Shown in pieces: positions 1-5,434 of a DNA stretch of 5,434 nucleotides. Origin of the DNA: Bacteroidota bacterium (GTDB taxonomy: Bacteria > Bacteroidota > Ignavibacteria > Palsa-1295); the NCBI GenBank assembly GCA_025363505.1, contig JANYDV010000210.1, forward strand, positions 1-5,434, in the 5' to 3' direction. How positions within the stretch are numbered: position 1 is the first letter of the stretch; each line of letters opens with the position of its first letter. The position numbers were made by a program, and so were the translations under genes. The notes beneath the pieces were generated by a model that saw only the letters and a list, made by a program, of their open reading frames with translations, had not been told where the DNA came from and made no database searches.

Positions 1-1884
1 CCGCATACCTTCACTTGGTTTTAAGCGGTCACTCTTGATTGCATCGTTGATCTGTTCTTTAATACTACGAACAAGATCATTGGTATAATACTGGGTGAGC
101 TCGAGTACTTGTGAGATCGAATTGCCGCTGATTGTTTCTTCGATATAAAAACCCGAGTCTTCGTCAGGGTCAAGAAAAATATGTGCTTCGTTGACTCGAC
201 CAAAAAGATTATGTAAGTCTCCCATAATATCTTGGTATGCTCCGGTCATAAAAATACCGATATAATACGGCTTGTTTTCTTGCAATGGATGGAGCGGAAG
301 CGTATTTTTTACGTCTTTGATGTCTGCAAACTTACTGATTTTTCCGTCGGAGTCGCAGGTAATATCCACTAACGTACCCTCCATCACGGGCTTTTCGTTC
401 AAGCGATGTATAGGCATAATAGGGAAAATTTGCCCGAGTGCCCAATGGTCGAGTAAACTTTGAAACACACTGAAATTACACAGATACTGATCGGCAAGGC
501 TTGGTGAAAGCTCGGAGATTTCTTCCGGCATCGGTTCATCATCTTCTTCTTCCTTAGTGCGATTTTTATAATGTTCTGCTATTTCTTCGACGATTGCCCA
601 ATAAAATGTTTCGATTTTTCCTTTGGTACGAAGATCAAGAATGCCGAGTTCAAACGCATTTTGCGATTCTTCTTTTATTTGGAGTGCATCGTGAAGAGCG
701 ACTCGAGGATTATCGGTGATGTAGTCACGGATTTCATTCAATTGCTTGATCCATTTATGGTCAGTCGTTTCAACGGCAAGATTATACTCTGCTTTCGTTT
801 TTTCGATCGTACCAAACACTTGAACAACAAGCACAGAGTGATGAGCAACAATTGCACGCCCTGACTCGGATACTATATGTGGATGGGGGACTGCTTCTTC
901 ATCACAAATATCTTTGATATTATATATACAATCGCCAACATATTCTTCAAGTGTATAATTGGTTGAAGAATGGAAGAGGGTGCGGCTTCCGTCATAGTCC
1001 ACCCCCAGTCCTCCGCCGATATCGAGATAATCAAGATTTTCAAATCCTATTTTTTTTAGTTTTGCATAATATCTGGTTGCTTCCCGAGTTGCTTTTTTAA
1101 ACGATTGAATATCCGGGATTTGCGAACCAATATGGAAGTGTACCATGCGAAGAGCGTCCATGGCGCCTTCAGATTTTAAATATTCAACAGCCTCCATCAG
1201 ATCCAGTGTAGAAAGCCCAAACTTTGCAGATTCACCACCCGATGTAGCCCATATACCTGAGCTTTTTGCAGCCAGACGAATACGAACACCGATCCAAGGA
1301 TCGACGCCGGACTCGCGGCTGATTTGCAAGATGGATTTGATCTCCTCAAGTTTCTCGGCGATCATAATGACTTTCTTGCCGAGTTTTCTTCCTATTGTTG
1401 CGGTACGAATGAACGCCGCATCTTTGTAGCCATTACAAATGATCAGAGCATCAAGGTCGCGATGGGTTGCGAGCGCGGAGAATAGTTCGGGTTTTGAACC
1501 TGCCTCGAGACCATAATGAAATGGCTTTCCTGCATCAGCAATTTCTTCTACGACTTCACGGAGTTGATTTACCTTGATTGGGAAAACACCAAAATAGGTA
1601 CCATCATATTTATTTTCGGCGATCGCGTCAATAAACGAGCGATTGAGATGCTCGACGCGGTCGCGGAGAAGATCTTGAAAACGAAGAACCAGTGGGTAGC
1701 GAAGTCCACGGTCGTGAGCTTCTCGAAGGACATCGGTAATATCAATTACAGCACCATGTTCACGAAGTGGGGCAATCGTGACGTTGCCGGCATCATTGAT
1801 AGAAAAGTAATCCATGCCCCAACGATCAATATTGTAGGTGGCAATTGAGTCTTTGGATGTCCAATGCAAAGTGTCTGTTGTCAT
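1..1884 (-). CDS. speA: Biosynthetic arginine decarboxylase SpeA (PLP-dependent), C-terminus cut by window edge
   Basis: This enzyme decarboxylates L-arginine to agmatine, the first step of the agmatine route to putrescine and spermidine; it is expected to be cytoplasmic. I translated all 628 codons in the window and found no internal stop. Family landmarks are: FGVFPIKVNQ with the PLP Schiff-base lysine K104; HFHIGSQ at 249-255; the phosphate-binding glycine loop GGGLGVDYDG at 290-299; SESGR at 339-343; CDSDG at 510-514 (the active-site Cys/Asp region of the fold III decarboxylases); and GAYQDIMGDLHNLFG at 548-562. An acidic stretch (EEEDDEPMPEE) lies near 445-455. Family members of this type are about 630-650 residues, so probably only 10-20 residues and the stop lie off the left edge. 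The ATG at 1884 is the first possible start, because TAG and TAA stand in frame 6-8 codons upstream. Only a weak GAGA precedes it. The gene is divergent from the tRNA-Leu. I am very confident of the family; arginine specificity follows from whole-length similarity to SpeA rather than diaminopimelate or ornithine decarboxylases. Confidence 0.97.
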   Translation of the reverse strand, partial: MTTDTLHWTSKDSIATYNIDRWGMDYFSINDAGNVTIAPLREHGAVIDITDVLREAHDRGLRYPLVLRFQDLLRDRVEHLNRSFIDAIAENKYDGTYFGVFPIKVNQLREVVEEIADAGKPFHYGLEAGSKPELFSALATHRDLDALIICNGYKDAAFIRTATIGRKLGKKVIMIAEKLEEIKSILQISRESGVDPWIGVRIRLAAKSSGIWATSGGESAKFGLSTLDLMEAVEYLKSEGAMDALRMVHFHIGSQIPDIQSFKKATREATRYYAKLKKIGFENLDYLDIGGGLGVDYDGSRTLFHSSTNYTLEEYVGDCIYNIKDICDEEAVPHPHIVSESGRAIVAHHSVLVVQVFGTIEKTKAEYNLAVETTDHKWIKQLNEIRDYITDNPRVALHDALQIKEESQNAFELGILDLRTKGKIETFYWAIVEEIAEHYKNRTKEEEDDEPMPEEISELSPSLADQYLCNFSVFQSLLDHWALGQIFPIMPIHRLNEKPVMEGTLVDITCDSDGKISKFADIKDVKNTLPLHPLQENKPYYIGIFMTGAYQDIMGDLHNLFGRVNEAHIFLDPDEDSGFYIEETISGNSISQVLELTQYYTNDLVRSIKEQINDAIKSDRLKPSEGMR

Positions 1885-1896
1885 TCTCGATCGGCG

Positions 1897-1925
1897 TTTA
1901 TATTACTATCGTATGCGCGGTGCAA
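1897..1925 (-). promoter_or_regulatory. Possible speA promoter with a very short leader
   Basis: On the minus strand TTGCAC (1920-1925) and TATAAA (1897-1902) are separated by exactly 17 bases. The -10 match is good (5 of 6) and the -35 match weak (3 of 6). Only 12 bases separate the -10 box from the speA ATG, so the leader would be about 5-7 nucleotides. The T-run before TTGCAC also gives a TTTG that could serve as a Bacteroidota-type -33 element. This is pattern matching only. Confidence 0.3.
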
Positions 1926-2015
1926 AAAACATTTATACCTGTTTTAGTTCAATCGTCTGAACGGAATTCAAAACCACCTCCGGCTGTTATTCCGCCGCAA
2001 TTAAAAGAATCAGCA

Positions 2016-2098
2016 GCCCGAGTGGTGAAATGGTAGACACGCTGTGTTCAGAACGCAGTGGTCGCAAGGCTGTACGAGTTCAAGTCTCGTCTCGGGCA
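2016..2098 (+). tRNA. tRNA-Leu, anticodon CAG
   Basis: The sequence folds into a complete 83-nucleotide class II tRNA. The acceptor stem GCCCGAG (2016-2022) pairs perfectly with CTCGGGC (2091-2097), followed by discriminator A at 2098. The D-loop carries the GGTAGAC signature. The anticodon stem CTGTG/CGCAG (2042-2046 with 2054-2058) encloses loop TTCAGAA, with anticodon CAG at 2049-2051, which reads CUG leucine codons. The long variable arm has a GTC/GGC stem capped by a GCAA tetraloop, as expected for Leu. The T-arm ACGAG/CTCGT (2074-2078 with 2086-2090) encloses TTCAAGT. The 3' CCA is not encoded (CTC follows the discriminator), so it must be added after transcription. The gene stands alone, divergent from speA, with an inverted repeat 20 bases downstream. 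Confidence 0.97.
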
Positions 2099-2117
2099 CT
2101 CATCATTAAATCTTCAT

Positions 2118-2169
2118 TAATAATTCTTCAACACGATCCGCTCCCATACCCAGAATTGAAGAATTATTA
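2118..2169 (+). repeat. Perfect 14-bp inverted repeat after tRNA-Leu (possible terminator or operator)
   Basis: TAATAATTCTTCAA at 2118-2131 is the exact reverse complement of 2156-2169, separated by a 24-base spacer. In RNA this would be a hairpin with an AT-rich stem (3 G-C pairs of 14) and a large loop. It lies 20 bases after the tRNA and about 33 bases before the transporter start. The position suits a terminator or processing signal for the tRNA transcript, but the stem is weak and the following T-run is short and interrupted (TTTC), so it is not a classical Rho-independent terminator. A dyad site for a DNA-binding regulator of the downstream transporter is an alternative. The repeat is certain; its role is not. 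Confidence 0.6.
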
Positions 2170-2189
2170 TTTCTCGATTGTAGATCGGT

Positions 2190-2197
2190 TATCTTTG
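2190..2197 (+). promoter_or_regulatory. TAnnTTTG-like -7 element directly before the CDF gene
   Basis: TATCTTTG matches the TAnnTTTG -7 consensus of primary sigma-factor promoters in Bacteroidota and lies only five bases before the GTG start at 2203. If used, transcription would begin at or next to the start codon, giving a leaderless message. No clear TTTG or TTG stands about 20 bases upstream, so the -33 half is poor. The match is short and could be chance. Confidence 0.3.
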
Positions 2198-2202
2198 TAT
2201 CA

Positions 2203-3624
2203 GTGACACAGCACCACCATTCACTGTATCAGGCAAAAGCGCTTCGAGCAGCTTGGATTTCTGTTGTGGTGACTATTATATTGCTCGCGCTTAAACTTAC
2301 AGCCGGTTTGATGTCAGGTTCGCTCGCAATGCTTTCATTGGCAAGTGAATCGGCGCTTGATTTGTTCTCGGTCTTGCTGTCACTGATTGCTGTCAGAGTT
2401 TCATATATGCCTGCTGATGATGACCACCAATATGGTCACGGCAAATTTGATTCACTGGTTTCATTGTTCCAATGTATTGCCTTACTTGGAGTATCGGTTT
2501 GGATTTTTCTCGAAGGATTTGGTCGAATTACTTCGCCTGAACATCATCAAGTCACGATTGATGGTTTTGTTTTTGTTGTGTTGATCGTGTCATTGCTTCT
2601 TGATAGTTGGAGGTCATACACACTGCACCATACGGGTAAAGAAGCACACTCAAAAGCATTGCAAACTGATGCAATGCACTTCTTGATCGACGGTCTCAGT
2701 AATGTAATCGTCCTCGGTGGTATCGCAGTCTTTTATTTTTTTCATATTGCTTCAGCGGATAGTTATGCAGCACTTGGTGTTTCTGCTTTCGTTGCATTCT
2801 TGAGTATAAAGCAAGGGAAGAATGCAGTTGATACGTTAACTGATCGTTTCAATTCCAGTGCAGAATATATAGAAATAAAGAAACAACTTGAAATCATTGA
2901 CGGGGTGCTTGGTACCAAGCGTCTTCGGATGAGACGTGCGGGTCCTTCGCTCTTTATTGAATGTGGTATTGAAATCAACAGGGTATTACCATTCGCGTCG
3001 GTGCAGTATATTATTGGAGTTTGCGAAGATACTATTATACACTCATTCACCGATGCAGAAATAAATTTTTATCCAGTGCCGATAAAAACTTCGTCAGAAT
3101 CGGCATTTGAGACCATCAAACTTATAGCAAGTGAGTATGGAGTGTTGCCGCATAACATTGAACTTGCCCGTGACCACGCAAACGAACTGACGCTTGATCT
3201 TCACTTAGAGTTCAGACCACACAGCTCTTTTGAAGAGGCGCATACACTTAGTTCGAAGATTGAAGAGCGAATTCATCACGATTTACCATCGATTAAATTG
3301 ATTGTCGTACACCTTGAAGAAGAGCGTTCGGACGAATTGCTCCATACGATTGAAAAATTAGATGTTCACTCTGAGGTAGAGACCACTGCATTAGAGTCAT
3401 TGATAAAAAGTCAGTTCAAAGAAGTCAGGCTTGTGAAAGATATTGAATTGTTTAGAAACGAGACTAATAGTGATCTCAAACTGACCTCGGTTGTTGAACT
3501 TGATCGGACACTTTCATTGTTCGCGGCGCATGAAGTATCGACGCTTATCGAAAATACAATTCGTAAAACATATCCTCATATTAATAGAATAGTAATTCAC
3601 GTCGAACCTGAAGGCGCAAGTTAA
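2203..3624 (+). CDS. Cation diffusion facilitator (CDF) metal efflux transporter with an extended, apparently triple C-terminal domain
   Basis: This is an inner-membrane exporter of divalent metal ions (Zn, Fe, Mn, Co or Cd class), presumably driven by proton antiport as in other CDF proteins. Six membrane segments lie at about 14-36, 40-66, 85-105, 121-137, 160-180 and 185-202. Transport-site residues by alignment to YiiP are E49 and D53 in helix 2 (E instead of the usual D or H) and H159 and D163 in helix 5. The loop PADDDHQYGHGK (70-81) is the classic signature after helix 2. Typical family members are about 300 residues; this one has 473. The C-terminal 250 residues look like three successive ferredoxin-like CDF dimerisation domains (about 222-293, 303-374, 396-471). 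The last two end in VVH or VIH and keep the histidines (H334, H347, H370; H443, H466) that bind metal in the single domain of other members. The start is GTG; no ATG lies in frame upstream and there is no Shine-Dalgarno. The metal cannot be named from sequence. The stop interlocks with that of the convergent GH57 gene. Confidence 0.93.
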   Translation: MTQHHHSLYQAKALRAAWISVVVTIILLALKLTAGLMSGSLAMLSLASESALDLFSVLLSLIAVRVSYMPADDDHQYGHGKFDSLVSLFQCIALLGVSVWIFLEGFGRITSPEHHQVTIDGFVFVVLIVSLLLDSWRSYTLHHTGKEAHSKALQTDAMHFLIDGLSNVIVLGGIAVFYFFHIASADSYAALGVSAFVAFLSIKQGKNAVDTLTDRFNSSAEYIEIKKQLEIIDGVLGTKRLRMRRAGPSLFIECGIEINRVLPFASVQYIIGVCEDTIIHSFTDAEINFYPVPIKTSSESAFETIKLIASEYGVLPHNIELARDHANELTLDLHLEFRPHSSFEEAHTLSSKIEERIHHDLPSIKLIVVHLEEERSDELLHTIEKLDVHSEVETTALESLIKSQFKEVRLVKDIELFRNETNSDLKLTSVVELDRTLSLFAAHEVSTLIENTIRKTYPHINRIVIHVEPEGAS

Positions 3625-5309
3625 CGCCAAGCGTCTAAGTCGATCTCAAGGAACGGGTGGTCGTCTTTTTCTACTTTCTTGATATATACTTTGTCTTTTT
3701 GACGAGGTTTCTTGTCCGAAGTAATTCTATCAGTGATTTCTAATAATTTTCCAAGTCGCTTGCAATGTTTTCTAAAGCGTTTCTCGGCATAGTCTGCCGC
3801 ACCTTCGGTGGTGATAAGGAATTGCCAATCGCTTGCTTCGATCAACAATAATTCTCGTGCTGCCTGGGTCATTACTTTGGTAAAAAACTTTGAAGGCTTT
3901 TTCGTTGAATAGTAGTTGCCAATACTCGTGAGGAATTGTCCTTCGAGTGAATAGATCATATCCCACATCCAGGTCACATTGTGATTGAGCCAAACATAGT
4001 GTCCACCACCTTCGCCCCATGAGCCTTCCGGGAGGGCAATGACTTCATATTTGCGTGTGCGTTGGTCAAGTGCTTCACTGCAATTGGTGAGACGGACATC
4101 ATTATCTTCCTGAAGAAGACGTATTACTTTTTCGATAAACTGCGGACCTTCAAACCACCAATGACCAAATAACTCCGTATCAAAAGGCGAACATACAATG
4201 CCATCATGTCCCGTTTGTTTTATATGTTTTCGAAGCGTACTCTTGACGAGTCCGATAAAATGTTCTGCATGGGAAGTAATTCTATTTTCGATTGCATTGA
4301 CATCGTAGAGTTTTTTATCCGCCAGATCAACACTTGAATCAGTGACTGCCCAATATCGCAATCCTGAGTTATGGTGTTTCTTATGGAATTCGAGATAATT
4401 GGGCTCGCCGGGGTAACCGATCTCGCCTGACCAGACTTGTTCTGAAGTTTTTCGATCTCTTGAAAAGACCACCGGAAGTGTGCCTTTGATTCTTTTTGTA
4501 GTTGAGCGAACAGCATATATTTCCGCAAGTGATCTGTCTTCACGTTCAGCAGTCTGAAAGAGAAATTGTTGCCAATCACTATCATTCTCAAATTTCGTAT
4601 GAAGCTGTTGTAATAATTCAGGATATGTCCCCATCGGCACGCCTCCTTTGGTCAGTGTACCTTCGACAACAAAATATTCAAGTTCAAGCTCGGCTAATAT
4701 TTCTTCGATGCCCGCGCGTTCGCCTTTGTGTTCACGAGTTTGTTCGTCACCGGTTGGTGGCGTCCAGTCATATCTGGGGCGATAGGCGCATTCGGGGAGC
4801 CAAATACCCCTGGGTCGCTTACCAAAATGTCTTTCATGCGTTGCTATGGCAATCCGTAGTTGTGCACGGACGTTTGCATCATCAAGGAGCAATGGCAGAT
4901 ACCCATGAGTTGCCGCACAAGTCATGGCATCGAGTGTTCCGGAATCGCTGTGTCGTTTGAATGCGCCGATGAGATCGCCATCATACCAATTCTTAAAAAT
5001 ACGAAGTGTTGTTTGGTAAAAATCGAGCCAAAACTCAGCAATTGGAATAAAATGCTTTTCGCCGTTTTCGTTGAAATTCTCAATATCTTTTTCCGCGAGA
5101 TCAATCCGCTCGAGGCAATAGGTCTCGAAGATGTGCGGAAAATCAGGGTCGGCTAATTGCTCGAGCAGAATAGGGGAGAAATCCATCGAGATCCGAGCAT
5201 GAATATGCTGCTCATCAAGCCTATCGAGTACTTGTAGGAGCGGGATATAGCACTCAGCCACAGCCTCGGAGAGCCAATCGGAGCCGAAGGGCCATTTGCC
5301 GTGATGCAA
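3621..5309 (-). CDS. GH57 1,4-alpha-glucan branching enzyme-like protein (possibly disrupted at the N-terminus)
   Basis: This resembles the GH57 glycogen branching enzymes, which cleave an alpha-1,4 glucan and re-attach the piece through an alpha-1,6 bond; related members are called alpha-amylase or DUF1957 proteins. No signal peptide is seen, so it is probably cytoplasmic. In the 562-residue frame from the TTG at 5309 I see CAATHGY (131-137), WLPECAY with the nucleophile E173 (170-176), FDTELFGHWWFEGP with the acid/base D377 (376-389), and GSWGEGGGHYVWLN (429-442). The helical C-terminal half ends in DWQFLITTEGAADYAEKRF (494-512), typical of branching enzymes. The gap between the two catalytic residues is 204 residues, about 30 longer than I recall for archaeal and Thermus members; the extra length is near 181-200 and 228-265. 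The TTG start is doubtful: it omits the family's first strand with its HxHLPY motif, which is encoded just upstream behind an in-frame TGA. With that segment the product would be 578 residues. If translation really starts at TTG, loss of this active-site strand probably abolishes activity. Confidence 0.9.
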   Translation of the reverse strand: MHHGKWPFGSDWLSEAVAECYIPLLQVLDRLDEQHIHARISMDFSPILLEQLADPDFPHIFETYCLERIDLAEKDIENFNENGEKHFIPIAEFWLDFYQTTLRIFKNWYDGDLIGAFKRHSDSGTLDAMTCAATHGYLPLLLDDANVRAQLRIAIATHERHFGKRPRGIWLPECAYRPRYDWTPPTGDEQTREHKGERAGIEEILAELELEYFVVEGTLTKGGVPMGTYPELLQQLHTKFENDSDWQQFLFQTAEREDRSLAEIYAVRSTTKRIKGTLPVVFSRDRKTSEQVWSGEIGYPGEPNYLEFHKKHHNSGLRYWAVTDSSVDLADKKLYDVNAIENRITSHAEHFIGLVKSTLRKHIKQTGHDGIVCSPFDTELFGHWWFEGPQFIEKVIRLLQEDNDVRLTNCSEALDQRTRKYEVIALPEGSWGEGGGHYVWLNHNVTWMWDMIYSLEGQFLTSIGNYYSTKKPSKFFTKVMTQAARELLLIEASDWQFLITTEGAADYAEKRFRKHCKRLGKLLEITDRITSDKKPRQKDKVYIKKVEKDDHPFLEIDLDAWR

Positions 5310-5357
5310 CTCATAGGGTCAGTGCGTATGTAAAATGAAGGTAAATCTGCCCAGCAC
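5310..5357 (-). other. Upstream N-terminal coding segment of the GH57 gene, interrupted by in-frame TGA at 5319-5321
   Basis: Reading the GH57 frame upstream of the TTG gives, from a GTG at 5355-5357, M-L-G-R-F-T-F-I-L-H-T-H, then TGA, then P-Y-E, running straight into L-H-H-G-K-W-P. This is the expected GH57 beginning (hydrophobic strand, HxHLPY, then HHGxWP), so it is real coding sequence in an intact frame, with codon 13 replaced by a stop. Leu is the usual residue there, and TTA to TGA is one base change. UGA followed by C is known as a leaky stop context. There is no ATG in this frame before the upstream TAA (about 5414-5416), so GTG 5357 is the likely original start; no Shine-Dalgarno precedes it. 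Confidence 0.8.
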
Positions 5358-5389
5358 GTTTTTGCGATAAATAATATCAGTACAACGCG

Positions 5390-5434
5390 ATGGATTTATT
5401 GGCGTTCCACGATCATATTATCAATAAGAAAAGA
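5390..5434 (+). CDS. Possible start of a divergent gene, cut by the right edge
   Basis: An ATG at 5390 opens a frame of 15 codons (MDLLAFHDHIINKKR) that reaches the window edge without a stop. It would be divergent from the GH57 gene, with only about 32 bases between the two putative starts. No Shine-Dalgarno or clear promoter is visible, and a 45-base open frame can easily arise by chance. The product is not recognisable from so few residues. Confidence 0.22.
   Translation, partial: MDLLAFHDHIINKKR

Noticed and set aside
272..1848. Several open frames of 60-110 codons on the plus strand
   Set aside because: They lie antisense to the continuous speA frame, which has conserved motifs throughout; their translations look like no protein family.
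1962..1994. CGGAAT...ATTCCG inverted repeat upstream of the tRNA
   Set aside because: The arms are only 6 bp with a 21-base spacer and do not extend; expected by chance.
1845..2036. Plus-strand open frame with a Pro-rich end (KPPPAVIPPQL) running into the tRNA
   Set aside because: It overlaps the 5' end of speA antisense and ends inside the tRNA-Leu, has no ribosome binding site and no recognisable domain; most likely chance.
4502..5156. Plus-strand open frames of 98-152 codons
   Set aside because: They are antisense shadows of the GH57 gene, which shows strong family motifs through the same stretch.
5319..5321. Genome-wide reassignment of TGA to a sense codon
   Set aside because: No other in-frame TGA occurs in the three genes, tryptophan is consistently TGG, and the expected residue here is Leu rather than Trp or Gly.
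1..5434. Mobile element, attachment site, CRISPR array or defence island
   Set aside because: There are no transposase or integrase frames, no regular direct repeats, and no duplicated tRNA 3' end; all long frames are housekeeping-type genes.

Overview
The window is ordinary bacterial chromosome, roughly 40-45% GC by eye. It holds three protein genes, one tRNA and possibly the first codons of a fourth protein gene. No start codon has a convincing Shine-Dalgarno sequence, and a TAnnTTTG-like element sits just ahead of the transporter gene. Together with a roughly 630-residue SpeA, this hints at the Bacteroidota/Chlorobiota group. That placement is inference only, because no lineage marker gene is present.

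Layout from left to right. Bases 1-1884 (minus strand) encode nearly all of a biosynthetic arginine decarboxylase (SpeA), whose C-terminus lies beyond the left edge. A 131-base divergent spacer follows, then a tRNA-Leu (anticodon CAG) at 2016-2098 on the plus strand. Between the tRNA and the next gene is a perfect 14-bp inverted repeat. Bases 2203-3624 (plus strand) encode a cation diffusion facilitator (CDF) metal transporter that is much longer than usual, apparently because it carries three tandem cytoplasmic domains. It converges on a GH57 glycoside hydrolase of the 1,4-alpha-glucan branching enzyme type (minus strand, 3621 to about 5357), and the two stop codons interlock in one TTAA. At the right edge a possible divergent gene begins at 5390.

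The most notable observation is at the GH57 N-terminus. The longest uninterrupted frame begins at a TTG (5309), but the same frame continues upstream and encodes the family's first conserved strand, reading FTFILHTH-stop-PYELHHGKW. One in-frame TGA (5319-5321) replaces the residue, normally Leu, of the HxHLPY motif. The gene is therefore freshly broken, mis-sequenced at one base, or read through at a UGA-C stop. No other in-frame TGA occurs in about 1,660 codons of the three genes, which argues against TGA being a general sense codon here.

The genes do not form an obvious pathway: they cover polyamine synthesis, metal efflux, glycogen-type glucan branching and leucine decoding. They are oriented divergently or convergently, so each is probably its own transcription unit. 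I see no mobile element, CRISPR array, defence system or other specialised cluster.
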